64,000 nucleotides of DNA from Variovorax sp. PBS-H4 (GTDB lineage: Bacteria; Pseudomonadota; Gammaproteobacteria; Burkholderiales; Burkholderiaceae_C): the NCBI RefSeq assembly GCF_901827205.1, contig NZ_LR594675.1:1488001-1552000 (forward strand), read 5' to 3'. Below, piece by piece: positions 36,485 to 45,659 of the stretch. Positions within the stretch are counted from its first letter, which is position 1. Every line of letters starts with the position of its first letter. Both the position numbers and the translations under genes were made by a program. A model generated the notes under the pieces. That model was given only the letters and a program-made list of their open reading frames with translations, did no database searches and had not been told where the DNA came from.

Positions 36485-37333
36485 TTACTTTTCGGTATCC
36501 ACGAGGCCCTTGACGAACCAGCGCTGCATCAGCACCACCACGATCACTGGCGGCACGAGCGCCAGGATGGCCGTGGCCATTACCAGGTTCCAGTCCACCG
36601 CGGCGTCGCCGGAGGCGATCATTCGCTTGATGCCGATCACCACCGGGTACATGTCTTCGCTGGTGGTGGCCAGCAGCGGCCACAGGTACTGGTTCCAGCC
36701 GTAGATGAACTGGATCACGAACAGCGCCGCGATCGAGGTCTGCGACAGCGGCACCAGGATGTCCTTGAAGAAGCGCATCGGCCCGGCGCCGTCCATGCGT
36801 GCCGCTTCCACCAGTTCGTCCGGCACGCTCAGGAAGAACTGCCGGAACAGGAATGTGGCGGTGGCCGATGCGATCAGCGGCACTGTCAGCCCTGCGTAGG
36901 TGTTGAGCATGTTGAGGTCTGCCAGCACCTTGTACGTCGGCAGGATGCGCACTTCCACGGGCAGCATCAGCGTCACGAAGATCATCCAGAAGACGATCTT
37001 CTTGAACGGAAAACGGAAGTACACGATGGCGAAGGCCGACAGCAGCGAGATCGCGATCTTGCCGATGCTGATGACCAGCGCCGTGACCAGGCTGATCCAC
37101 ATCATGCGGCCCACCACCACGCGCGCGCCTTGCGTATCGGCGCCGAGCAGGGCGGCACTGTAGTTCTCGAACATGTGGCCGCCCGGCAGCAGCGGCATCG
37201 GCACCCGCAGGATGGCGTCGCGCGTATGGGTGGACGCGATGAAGGCCAGGTAGATGGGGAAGACCACGATCGCGATGCCCAGGATCAGCACCACATGCGA
37301 CAGGACGGTCAGGCCGGGGCGGCGTTCAACCAT
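36485..37333 (-). CDS. ugpE: sn-Glycerol-3-phosphate ABC transporter permease UgpE
   Basis: 282-residue inner-membrane permease with six segments. The EAA loop that docks on UgpC reads VEAARMDGAGPMRFFKDILV. ATG 37333 follows GGAGG. Partner of UgpA, whose stop is 63 bases upstream. Confidence 0.95.
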   Translation of the reverse strand: MVERRPGLTVLSHVVLILGIAIVVFPIYLAFIASTHTRDAILRVPMPLLPGGHMFENYSAALLGADTQGARVVVGRMMWISLVTALVISIGKIAISLLSAFAIVYFRFPFKKIVFWMIFVTLMLPVEVRILPTYKVLADLNMLNTYAGLTVPLIASATATFLFRQFFLSVPDELVEAARMDGAGPMRFFKDILVPLSQTSIAALFVIQFIYGWNQYLWPLLATTSEDMYPVVIGIKRMIASGDAAVDWNLVMATAILALVPPVIVVVLMQRWFVKGLVDTEK

Positions 37334-37396
37334 GGTGTTGCCTCCGGCTGAAGGACAGGGAAGCGTCGACGCAAGGGGTAGCGGAATGGGCGGCCA

Positions 37397-38278
37397 TCAG
37401 TACTGGACCTTCTTTTCGACGTAGCGGAACTGGATCACCGTCAGCGCGACGACGATCACCATCAGCACCACCGACTGCGCGGCGGAGCCGCCCAGGTCCA
37501 GCGCCTTGAAACCGTCGTGCCAGACCTTGTAGACCAGGATCGCGGTGTCCCGACCCGGCCCGCCTTCCGTCGTCGCATGCACGATGGCGAAGGTGTCGAA
37601 GAATGCGTAGACGATGTTGATCACCAGCAGGAAGAAGGTGGTGGGCGACAGCAGTGGGAACTGGATGGTGGCGAAGCGCCGCAGCGGCCCGGCGCCGTCG
37701 ATCGACGCCGCCTCGATCAATGCCTTGGGGATGGATTGCAAGCCTGCGAGGAAGAACAGGAAGTTGTACGAGATCTGCTTCCACACGGCGGCCACCACGA
37801 TCAGCGTCAGGGCCTGGTTGGAGTTGAGCAGGTGGTTCCAGTCCACGCCGATGTAGCGCAGGAAGTACGACACTACCCCGATGCTGGGCGAGAACATGAA
37901 CACCCACAGCACGCCCGCAATGGCCGGTGCCACGGCGTACGGAATGATCAGGAAGGTCTTGTAGACCAGGCCGCCTCGCAGGATGCGGTCGGCGAAGATG
38001 GCCAGCATCAACGACAGCGCGATGCCGCTGCCCGCCACCAGAACCGAAAAGAGCGCCGTGACCTTGAAGGACTCGACGTAGGCCGGATCTTCGAACAGGG
38101 TCTGAAAGTTCTCGAGGCCGACGAAAACGGTCGAGGTGCCGAAGGCGTCCTGCGACTGCAGCGATTGCCAGATGGCCTGGCTCGCAGGCCAGAAGAAGAA
38201 CACCAGGATCACCGCCATCTGCGGGGCGACCAGCAGCCAGGGCAGCCACGCCGACCGGAAAAGAACGCGTTTCTCCAT
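37397..38278 (-). CDS. ugpA: sn-Glycerol-3-phosphate ABC transporter permease UgpA
   Basis: 293-residue permease with six segments; the EAA loop is IEAASIDGAGPLRRFATIQF. ATG 38278 (MEKRVLFRSAWLP) follows GGAGTGAT. It is the first gene after the terminator that separates it from ugpB, so its expression depends on read-through or RNA processing. Confidence 0.95.
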   Translation of the reverse strand: MEKRVLFRSAWLPWLLVAPQMAVILVFFFWPASQAIWQSLQSQDAFGTSTVFVGLENFQTLFEDPAYVESFKVTALFSVLVAGSGIALSLMLAIFADRILRGGLVYKTFLIIPYAVAPAIAGVLWVFMFSPSIGVVSYFLRYIGVDWNHLLNSNQALTLIVVAAVWKQISYNFLFFLAGLQSIPKALIEAASIDGAGPLRRFATIQFPLLSPTTFFLLVINIVYAFFDTFAIVHATTEGGPGRDTAILVYKVWHDGFKALDLGGSAAQSVVLMVIVVALTVIQFRYVEKKVQY

Positions 38279-38296
38279 ATCACTCCAGACCCTCAA

Positions 38297-38337
38297 AAAC
38301 GAAACGCCCGCCCTCGGTCTTCCGATAAGGGCGGGCG
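38297..38337 (-). terminator. Intrinsic terminator between ugpB and ugpA
   Basis: On the minus strand CGCCCGCCCT (38328-38337) pairs perfectly with AGGGCGGGCG (38305-38314) around 13 bases, followed by TTTCGTTTTT. This should stop most transcripts after ugpB and make the binding protein more abundant than the membrane proteins. Confidence 0.85.
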
Positions 38338-38370
38338 TGCGAGTCTACTGCGGCGCCCACCTCCTCGGCA

Positions 38371-38411
38371 GGCACCCTCCCCGCTTGGCGGGGAGGGCAG
38401 GGTGGGGTGCC
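38371..38411. repeat. GC-rich palindromic intergenic repeat
   Basis: CCCTCCCCGC (38375-38384) pairs with GCGGGGAGGG (38388-38397) over a three-base loop. Outer arms GGCACC (38371-38376) and GGTGCC (38406-38411) flank it. Elements of this type are scattered in proteobacterial genomes. It lies between ugpB and the terminator. Confidence 0.7.
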
Positions 38412-38448
38412 GTGGACGCCCAAAGGGCTGCGTAGGCGCGAGCCTGCG

Positions 38449-39759
38449 TCAGCCCTTGTTTGCTTTCTGGAAGCGCTCGAGCTGCTCGTCGCCGCGCTTG
38501 ACGGCCGCGTCGAGTGCCTCCTTCGCCGTCTTCTTGCCGCTCCAGATCTGCTCGGTTTCCTCGTCGACGATGGTGCGGATCTGGACGAAGCTGCCCAGTC
38601 GGACACCGCGCGACTTGTCGGTGGTCTTGCGGATCATCTGCGTCACGGCCACGTCGGTGCCCGGGTTCTCCTTGTAGAAGCCCGAGGCGTCGGTCAGCTT
38701 GTAGGCGGCGGTGGTGATGGGCAGGTAGCCGGTGCGCTTGTGGCTATCGGACTGCACCTTGGTGTCGGACAGGTAGTTGAAGAAGCTCGCCACGCCCTTG
38801 TAGTGGTCGGCCGGCTTGCCGGACATGACCCACAGGCTGGCGCCGCCGATCACGGTGTTCTGAGGTGCGCCCTTGACGTCGGGGTAGTAGGGCAAGGTCG
38901 AGATGCCGTACTTGAACTTGGCGTCCTTGGCAACGCGGGCGTACAGGCCCGACGAGCCGGTCATCATGGCGCATTCGCCGGAAGGGAAGGCGGCGTCGGC
39001 CGTGTTGTTGCGGCCCTTGTAGACGAAGGTGCCGTCCTTGGACATCTTGGCCAGGTTCTCGAAGTGGCGCACTTGCAGCGGCGAGTTGAAGGCCAGGCGC
39101 GCACTGGGGCCGCCGAAGCCGTTGTTCTGCGTCGCATACAAGGTGTTGTGCCAGGCCGAGAAGCTTTCCAGCTGGGTCCAGCTCATCCAGCTCGTCGTGA
39201 AGGGGCACTTGTGGCCGCTGGCCTTCAGCTTGTCGGCTGCCGCGATGACCTCGGGCCACGTGGTGGGCGCTTTCTCGGGGTCCAGTCCGGCCGCCTTGAA
39301 GGCGTCCTTGTTGTAGTAGAAGATCGTCGTCGAGCTGTTGAAGGGGAAGCTCAGCATCTGGCCGTTCGGCGCCGTGTAGTAGCCCGCCACTGCGGGCACA
39401 TAGACGCTCGGGTCGAACTTGGCGCCGCCCGTGCTCATCACTTCGCCCACCGGCTTGATGGCCCCCTTGGAGGCCATCATGGTCGCGGTCCCCACCTCGA
39501 ACACCTGCAGGATGTCGGGTGCATTGCCCGAGCGGAAGGCGGCGATGGCGGCCGTCATGGACTCGTCGTACTGGCCCTTGTAAGTGGGCACGATCTTGTA
39601 GTCCTTCTGGCTCTCGTTGTAATGCTTGGCCAGATCGTTGACCCACTCGCCGAGCGGGCCGCTCATCGAATGCCACCACTGTATTTCCGTCTGGGCCATG
39701 GCCGGGGCCGAAAGCGTTGCCGAAAGCGCCGATGCCACGGCGAACGTCTTGAATCGCAT
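38449..39759 (-). CDS. ugpB: sn-Glycerol-3-phosphate ABC transporter substrate-binding protein
   Basis: 436-residue periplasmic binding protein, the UgpB length. The signal MRFKTFAVASALSATLSAPA ends near AMAQ. The mature start TEIQWWHSMSGPLGEWVNDL and GTATMMASKGAIKPV match UgpB. It binds glycerol-3-phosphate or glycerophosphocholine. The ATG at 39759 follows AGGAG. First gene of the operon; a palindrome lies about 55-70 bases upstream. Confidence 0.95.
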   Translation of the reverse strand: MRFKTFAVASALSATLSAPAMAQTEIQWWHSMSGPLGEWVNDLAKHYNESQKDYKIVPTYKGQYDESMTAAIAAFRSGNAPDILQVFEVGTATMMASKGAIKPVGEVMSTGGAKFDPSVYVPAVAGYYTAPNGQMLSFPFNSSTTIFYYNKDAFKAAGLDPEKAPTTWPEVIAAADKLKASGHKCPFTTSWMSWTQLESFSAWHNTLYATQNNGFGGPSARLAFNSPLQVRHFENLAKMSKDGTFVYKGRNNTADAAFPSGECAMMTGSSGLYARVAKDAKFKYGISTLPYYPDVKGAPQNTVIGGASLWVMSGKPADHYKGVASFFNYLSDTKVQSDSHKRTGYLPITTAAYKLTDASGFYKENPGTDVAVTQMIRKTTDKSRGVRLGSFVQIRTIVDEETEQIWSGKKTAKEALDAAVKRGDEQLERFQKANKG

Positions 39760-39812
39760 GAGAGAGACTCCTGAGGAGGAAAAACGAAAGCGCGAATGCT
39801 AGGCCGCGCGTA

Positions 39813-39828
39813 TGACACGGCCGCGTCA
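39813..39828. promoter_or_regulatory. Palindrome upstream of ugpB, candidate operator
   Basis: TGACACGG followed directly by CCGCGTCA is a 16-base inverted repeat with one mismatch per arm, 54-69 bases before the ugpB ATG. It is not a good Pho box (repeat spacing is wrong) nor a CRP site. The rest of the 238-base ugpB/serA gap shows no gene; ATGCTAGCAT at 39924-39933 may include the serA -10. Confidence 0.35.
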
Positions 39829-39997
39829 CATTTTGTGGCAGCACAGCAGCAGGCCAACAGACGGGGAAACCCTTTTTGCGTCTGGGCCGCAGGGCTGCGC
39901 GGGGCGGCTTGCTGCGCTGCACCATGCTAGCATCGCCCTCCCTTTTTCAGGTGTTGGTGCCTCCTCCTGAACTTCGGTCGGGGCCTCAGCCAAGCGT

Positions 39998-41227
39998 ATG
40001 AGCAAAACCTCCCTCGACAAAAGCAAGATCAAGTTCCTTCTGCTCGAAGGCATTCACCCTTCGGCTGTCGAGGTGCTGCGGACTGCGGGCTATACCAGCA
40101 TCGAGACACTGCCGGGCGCCTTGCCGGAAGAGGACCTGAAGCAGCGAGTCGCCGACGTGCATTTCCTCGGCATCCGCTCGCGCACGCAACTGACCGCGGA
40201 GGTCTTTGCTGCCGCCCAGAAGCTCGTTGCCGTCGGGGCTTTCTGCATCGGGACGAACCAGATCAATCTCGATGCCGCGCGCGAGCACGGCGTGGCGGTC
40301 TTCAACGCGCCGTACTCCAATACGCGCTCGGTTGCCGAGCTGGTGTTGGCCGAGGCCATCCTGCTGCTGCGCGGTATTCCCGAGAAAAGCGCCGTTGCGC
40401 ACCGCGGCGGCTGGCTCAAGTCGGCCGAGAACGCCTTCGAGATCCGGGGCAAGACGCTCGGCATCGTGGGCTACGGTTCCATCGGCGCGCAGCTCTCCGT
40501 GCTGGCCGAGGCGCTGGGCATGCAGGTGGCTTTCTTCGACGTGGTCACCAAGCTGCCGCTGGGCAACGCGCGTCAGGTTCGCACGCTGAACGAGCTGCTG
40601 CTGCAGAGCGACATCGTGAGCCTGCACGTGCCGGAGACGCCGGCCACCCAGTGGATGATCGGGGCCAGGGAAATTTCGGCGATGCGTCCCGGCTCGATCC
40701 TGATCAATGCCTCGCGCGGTACCGTGGTCGACATCGAAGCGCTGGCCGAGGCGCTGAAGCAGAAGAAGCTGCTGGGCGCCGCAATCGATGTGTTCCCGGT
40801 CGAGCCGCGCAGCAACAAGGACGAGTTCCAGTCGCCGTTGCGCGGGCTGGACAATGCAATCCTCACGCCGCACATCGGCGGCTCGACCATGGAGGCGCAG
40901 GCCAACATCGGGCTCGAGGTGGCCGAGAAGCTGGTCAAGTACAGCGACAACGGCACCTCCACGTCCTCGGTCAACTTTCCCGAGGTGGCGCTGCCGGCGC
41001 ATCCCGGCAAGCACCGGCTGCTGCACATCCACCGCAACGTGCCCGGCGTGCTCTCCGACATCAACCGCGTGTTCGCCGACAACCACATCAACATCGCGTC
41101 GCAGTACCTGCAGACCAACGAGACGGTCGGTTATGTGGTGACGGATGTCGACGCCGCCTATTCCGACCTCGCGCTCGAGAAACTGGCGAAGGTGCCCGGA
41201 ACGATCCGAAGCCGGGTGCTGTTCTAG
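39998..41227 (+). CDS. serA: D-3-phosphoglycerate dehydrogenase
   Basis: 409-residue enzyme of serine synthesis, the E. coli-like length. The NAD site is TLGIVGYGSIGAQLSVLAEA. The catalytic Arg/Glu/His set lies in NASRGTVVDIEALAEAL and LTPHIGGSTMEAQ. The C-terminal ACT domain (HRNVPGVLSDINRVFADNHI) suggests serine feedback inhibition. Divergent from ugpB. Confidence 0.96.
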   Translation: MSKTSLDKSKIKFLLLEGIHPSAVEVLRTAGYTSIETLPGALPEEDLKQRVADVHFLGIRSRTQLTAEVFAAAQKLVAVGAFCIGTNQINLDAAREHGVAVFNAPYSNTRSVAELVLAEAILLLRGIPEKSAVAHRGGWLKSAENAFEIRGKTLGIVGYGSIGAQLSVLAEALGMQVAFFDVVTKLPLGNARQVRTLNELLLQSDIVSLHVPETPATQWMIGAREISAMRPGSILINASRGTVVDIEALAEALKQKKLLGAAIDVFPVEPRSNKDEFQSPLRGLDNAILTPHIGGSTMEAQANIGLEVAEKLVKYSDNGTSTSSVNFPEVALPAHPGKHRLLHIHRNVPGVLSDINRVFADNHINIASQYLQTNETVGYVVTDVDAAYSDLALEKLAKVPGTIRSRVLF

Positions 41228-41258
41228 GTCGCGTCCGGCAGCACGGTCGGGCCTGACT

Positions 41259-41264
41259 TAAAAT
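41259..41264 (+). promoter_or_regulatory. Candidate -10 for the DUF3683 oxidoreductase operon
   Basis: TAAAAT (five of six matches to TATAAT) lies 50 bases before the ATG at 41314 in the 86-base gap after serA. No convincing -35 is seen. Confidence 0.4.
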
Positions 41265-41313
41265 TCGTGGCCCTGGTTCAGGGGCGCGCAGCGCCCGACC
41301 GAGGCCCATCCCG

Positions 41314-44300
41314 ATGAATGCACCGACCGCGTTGACGGCGTTGTTGTCGCAGGCCGCAGAGCCCGCGCGATTGCGTGAGATCCCTTACAACTACACCAGC
41401 TTCTCCGATCGCGAGATCGTGATCCGCCTTTTGGGCGAGCGCGGCTGGGAACTGCTGCAGAGCTTGCGCGCCGAGCGCCGAACCGGCCGCTCCGCACGCA
41501 TGCTGTACGAGGTGCTGGGGGACATCTGGGTGGTGCAGCGCAACCCCTATCTCGTCGACGACCTGCTGGACAACCCGCGCCGGCGTGGCCAACTGGTGGA
41601 TGCGCTCAACCACCGCCTGTCCGAGGTTCAGAAGCGGCGCACGCCCGACGCCGCCGCCCAGCGCGATTCGTTGGTGGGCGAGCTCACCGCGCTGGTGGCG
41701 CAGGCCGTGCAGGCCTTCGACGCCTTGTTCCGCGATGTGGCGGCGCTGCGCCGCAAGGCCACGCGCACGCTCGGCCGGCTCACGGCGCGCGACAACATCA
41801 AGTTCGACGGGCTCTCGCGGGTGTCGCACGTCACCGACGCGACCGATTGGCGGGTCGAATACCCCTTCGTGGTCCTGACGCCCGACACCGAGGCCGAGAT
41901 GGCCGCGCTGGTCAAGGGCTGCATCGAGCTCGGCCTCACCATCATTCCGCGGGGCGGCGGCACCGGCTACACCGGCGGCGCAATCCCGCTGGCCTGGAAC
42001 AGCGCTGTCATCAACACCGAGAAGCTGGAGGCGATGACCGAGGTCGAGATGGTCTCCCTGCCAGGCGTCGAGCAGCCCGTGCCCACCGTGTGGACCGAGG
42101 CCGGCGTCGTGACCCAGCGCGTGGCCGACGCGGCCGAGCGCGCGGGCTTCGTGTTCGCCGTCGATCCCACTTCGGCCGAGGCCTCCTGCGTCGGCGGCAA
42201 TGTCGCGATGAACGCGGGCGGCAAGAAGGCGGTTCTGTGGGGCACTGCGCTCGACAACCTGGCCTCGTGGCGCATGGTGACCCCCGAGGCCGAATGGCTG
42301 GAAGTCACGCGCATCGGGCACAACCTGGGCAAGATCCACGACGCCGAAAGCGCCGTCTTCGATCTTCAGTACTTCGCGGCCGATGGCCGTACCAGGCTGC
42401 GCAGCGAGCGGCTCGAGATCCCCGGCAAGACCTTTCGCAAGGAGGGCCTGGGCAAGGACGTGACCGACAAGTTCCTCTCGGGCTTGCCTGGCATCCAGAA
42501 AGAGGGCTGCGACGGCCTGATCACCAGCTGCCGCTGGGTCGTGCACCGCATGCCTGCGCACACCCGCACGGTGTGCCTGGAGTTCTTCGGCAATGCCAAG
42601 GATGCGGTGCCCAGCATCGTCGAGATCAAGGACTTCATGTTCGCCGAGCAAAAGCGTTCCGGCGTGCTGCTGGCGGGCCTCGAGCACCTGGACGACCGCT
42701 ATCTCAAGGCCGTGGGCTACGCCACCAAGTCCAAGAAGCACGGCGGCCTGCCGAAGATGGTGCTGTTCGGCGACATCGCCGGCGACGATGCCGACGCGGT
42801 GGCGCGGGTGACCTCCGAGGTGGTGCGCATCGCCAACTCCCGCAGCGGCGAAGGCTTCATCGCCATCAGCCCCGAGGCGCGCAAGAAGTTCTGGCTCGAC
42901 CGCAAGCGCACCGCTGCCATCAGCCGCCACACCAACGCCTTCAAGATCAACGAGGACGTGGTGATTCCGCTGCCGCGCATGGCCGAATACACCGATGGCA
43001 TCGAGCGCATCAACATCGAGCTCTCGCTGCGGAACAAGCTGGCGCTCGCTGATGAGCTGGAGGCCTTCTTCCTGCGCGGGAGCCTGCCGCTGGGCAAGAG
43101 CGACGACGCCAACGAGATCTCGTCGGCCGAGCTGCTGGAAGACCGCGTGGCCCAAGCCGTGGTGCTGGTGCGCGAGGTGCGTTCGCTGTGGCAGGGCTGG
43201 CTCGATCGGATCGACACGCTGTTCCCGCAGCTGCAGGACCATTCGCTGCGCGCGAGCTGGAAGACGCAGATCCGCGCGCCGCTTGCCGCCATCTTCTCGG
43301 GGGCGGAGTTTGCGCCCATCCTTGCCGAGTGCAACGCGATCCACCAGCGAGTCCTCAAGGGCCGGGTGTGGGTAGCACTGCACATGCATGCCGGCGACGG
43401 CAACGTGCACACCAACATCCCGGTCAACAGCGACAACTACGAGATGCTGCAAACCGCGCACGCCGCGGTGGCGCGCATCATGGTGCTGGCGCGCAGCCTG
43501 GACGGCGTGATCTCCGGCGAGCACGGCATCGGCATCACCAAGCTCGAGTTCCTGTCCGACGACGAGCTGCGGCCCTTCGCGGACTACAAGCAGCGTATCG
43601 ACCCGGAAGGCCGCTTCAACAAGGGCAAGCTGCTGCGGCCCTCGATGCATGCCGGCCCCGGGCTCTACGCCGACCTGACCAATGCCTACACCCCCAGCTT
43701 CGGGCTGATGGGCCATGAGTCGCTCATCATGCAGCAGAGCGACATCGGCGCCATTGCCGACAGCGTGAAGGACTGCCTGCGTTGCGGCAAGTGCAAGCCG
43801 GTGTGCGCGACCCACGTGCCGCGCGCCAACCTGCTCTACTCGCCGCGCAACAAGATCCTTGCGACTTCGCTGCTGGTCGAGGCTTTCCTCTACGAGGAAC
43901 AGACCCGGCGCGGCGTCAGCATCAAGCACTGGGAGGAGTTCGAGGACGTCGCCGACCACTGCACGGTCTGCCACAAGTGCCTCACGCCCTGCCCGGTGAA
44001 CATCGACTTCGGCGATGTGTCGATGAACATGCGCAACCTGCTGCGCAAGATGGGCCAGAAGTCCTTTCGCCCCGGCAATGCGGCGGCGATGCTGTTCCTC
44101 AACGCCACCAACCCGCAGACCATCAAGGCCATGCGAACCGGCATGGTGGACATCGGCTTCAAGGCCCAGCGCCTGGCCAACGACCTGCTCCGTGGCCTCG
44201 CGCGCATGCAGACCGCGGCGCCGCCGGCCACGGTCGGGCCAGCGCCGCTCAAGGAGCAGGTGATCCACTTCGTCAACAAGAAGATGCCGGGCGGCCTGCC

Positions 44301-45204
44301 CAACAAGACGGCACGGGCGCTGCTGGACATCGAGGATGCCGACTACGTGCCGATCATCCGCGACCCCAAGGCGACGACGCCCGAGACGGAGGCGGTGTTC
44401 TACTTTCCAGGGTGCGGCTCGGAACGGCTGTTCTCGCAGGTCGGGCTGGCCACGCAGGCGATGCTGTGGCACGCGGGCGTTCAGACCGTGCTGCCGCCCG
44501 GTTATCTCTGCTGCGGCTACCCGCAGCGCGGCAGCGGCCAGTACGACCGTGCCGAGAAGATGATCACCGACAACCGGGTGCTCTTCCACCGCGTCGCCAA
44601 TACGCTGAACTACCTCGACATCAAGACCGTGGTGGTGAGCTGCGGCACCTGCTACGACCAGCTGCAGGGCTACCAGTTCGAGAAGATCTTCCCGGGCTGC
44701 CGCATCATCGACATCCACGAGTACTTGCTCGAAAAGGGCATCACCCTGGAAAGCTCCGCGCCTGGCGCAGACGGCTCGGCCTACCTCTACCACGACCCCT
44801 GCCACAGCCCGATGAAGCTGCAGGATCCGATGAAGACGGTGAAGGCGCTCGTCGGCGAGCAGGTGCTCAAGAACGACCGCTGCTGCGGCGAGTCCGGTAC
44901 CTTCGGCGTGACGCGCCCGGACATTTCGACGCAGGTCCGCTTCCGCAAGGAGGAGGAGCTGCGCAAGGGAGAAGCCGCGCTGCGCAACAGCGGCATGGCC
45001 GCGCCCAAGGGCAACGTCAAGATCCTCACCAGTTGCCCGAGCTGCCTGCAAGGCCTGAGCCGCTACGGCAAGGACCTCGAGAACGGCCTGCTGGAAGCCG
45101 ACTACATCGTTGTCGAGATGGCCAACAAGATCCTTGGCAAGGACTGGATGCCCGCGTACGTGGCCGCGGCCAATCAGGGTGGCATCGAGCGGGTGCTGGT
45201 ATGA
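41314..45204 (+). CDS. Giant FAD-linked / Fe-S oxidoreductase fusion (DUF3683, FAD oxidase, 4Fe-4S, CCG domains)
   Basis: 1296-residue fused flavin/iron-sulphur dehydrogenase. Order: DUF3683 at the N-terminus (~10-160); FAD_binding_4 (~185-330, GGTGYTGGAIPLAWNSAVIN); FAD-oxidase C domain (~400-790, LHMHAGDGNVHTNIPV, GEHGIG); two 4Fe-4S motifs (CLRCGKCKPVC ~820, CTVCHKCLTPCPVNIDF ~882); two CCG domains (CCGYP ~1066, SCGTCYD ~1109, CCGESGTFG ~1190). It combines in one chain what GlcD/GlcF or LldE-type subunits do separately, so it probably oxidises a D-2-hydroxy acid such as D-lactate into the quinone pool. Its stop overlaps the HIT gene (ATGA). Substrate unproven. Confidence 0.92.
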   Translation: MNAPTALTALLSQAAEPARLREIPYNYTSFSDREIVIRLLGERGWELLQSLRAERRTGRSARMLYEVLGDIWVVQRNPYLVDDLLDNPRRRGQLVDALNHRLSEVQKRRTPDAAAQRDSLVGELTALVAQAVQAFDALFRDVAALRRKATRTLGRLTARDNIKFDGLSRVSHVTDATDWRVEYPFVVLTPDTEAEMAALVKGCIELGLTIIPRGGGTGYTGGAIPLAWNSAVINTEKLEAMTEVEMVSLPGVEQPVPTVWTEAGVVTQRVADAAERAGFVFAVDPTSAEASCVGGNVAMNAGGKKAVLWGTALDNLASWRMVTPEAEWLEVTRIGHNLGKIHDAESAVFDLQYFAADGRTRLRSERLEIPGKTFRKEGLGKDVTDKFLSGLPGIQKEGCDGLITSCRWVVHRMPAHTRTVCLEFFGNAKDAVPSIVEIKDFMFAEQKRSGVLLAGLEHLDDRYLKAVGYATKSKKHGGLPKMVLFGDIAGDDADAVARVTSEVVRIANSRSGEGFIAISPEARKKFWLDRKRTAAISRHTNAFKINEDVVIPLPRMAEYTDGIERINIELSLRNKLALADELEAFFLRGSLPLGKSDDANEISSAELLEDRVAQAVVLVREVRSLWQGWLDRIDTLFPQLQDHSLRASWKTQIRAPLAAIFSGAEFAPILAECNAIHQRVLKGRVWVALHMHAGDGNVHTNIPVNSDNYEMLQTAHAAVARIMVLARSLDGVISGEHGIGITKLEFLSDDELRPFADYKQRIDPEGRFNKGKLLRPSMHAGPGLYADLTNAYTPSFGLMGHESLIMQQSDIGAIADSVKDCLRCGKCKPVCATHVPRANLLYSPRNKILATSLLVEAFLYEEQTRRGVSIKHWEEFEDVADHCTVCHKCLTPCPVNIDFGDVSMNMRNLLRKMGQKSFRPGNAAAMLFLNATNPQTIKAMRTGMVDIGFKAQRLANDLLRGLARMQTAAPPATVGPAPLKEQVIHFVNKKMPGGLPNKTARALLDIEDADYVPIIRDPKATTPETEAVFYFPGCGSERLFSQVGLATQAMLWHAGVQTVLPPGYLCCGYPQRGSGQYDRAEKMITDNRVLFHRVANTLNYLDIKTVVVSCGTCYDQLQGYQFEKIFPGCRIIDIHEYLLEKGITLESSAPGADGSAYLYHDPCHSPMKLQDPMKTVKALVGEQVLKNDRCCGESGTFGVTRPDISTQVRFRKEEELRKGEAALRNSGMAAPKGNVKILTSCPSCLQGLSRYGKDLENGLLEADYIVVEMANKILGKDWMPAYVAAANQGGIERVLV

Positions 45205-45659
45205 CGGGCTTGCGCGTGGCGGGTTGCCCGCTGTGCGAAGAGGCCGGCGGCCGTGCGGTGTTCGAGGCGCCCGCGTTTCGCGTCATTCATGCGGCCGAGG
45301 AGGGCTTTCCTGCCTTCTATCGTGTCGTATGGAAAGACCACGTGGCCGAGTGGTCCGATCTTGCGCCGCAAGACCGGGGACTGTGCATGGACGCGGTGGT
45401 GGCCGTGGAGCAGTGTTTGCGCGACGCACTGTCGCCGGCCAAGATCAACCTCGCAGCCCTTGGCAACATGGTGCCGCACCTGCATTGGCACGTGATCGCG
45501 CGCTTCGAATGGGACACGCACTTCCCGTCGTCCGTCTGGGCCGCCGCCCAGCGCGGCCGCGACCCGCAACGCGAGGCCGCGATCGAGGCGAAACTGGAGG
45601 CGCTGGAACAGGACATGGCCCGGCGCCTGGCGGCTCATCCACAGAATCGGAGTTCCTGA
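45201..45659 (+). CDS. HIT family protein
   Basis: 152-residue histidine-triad nucleotide hydrolase or transferase. The triad HLHWH is at residues 93-97 (NMVPHLHWHVIARF). A CPLC pair at 9-12 could hold zinc. ATG 45201 overlaps the oxidoreductase stop, and its own stop overlaps the DUF971 start by one base (TGATG), so the three genes are translationally coupled. Confidence 0.92.
   Translation: MTGLRVAGCPLCEEAGGRAVFEAPAFRVIHAAEEGFPAFYRVVWKDHVAEWSDLAPQDRGLCMDAVVAVEQCLRDALSPAKINLAALGNMVPHLHWHVIARFEWDTHFPSSVWAAAQRGRDPQREAAIEAKLEALEQDMARRLAAHPQNRSS

Noticed and set aside
41278..45051. Very long open frame (1257 codons) antisense to the oxidoreductase fusion
   Set aside because: High GC makes antisense stops rare. 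The product is a His/Arg/Val-rich sequence with no motif, and the sense strand has clear domains.
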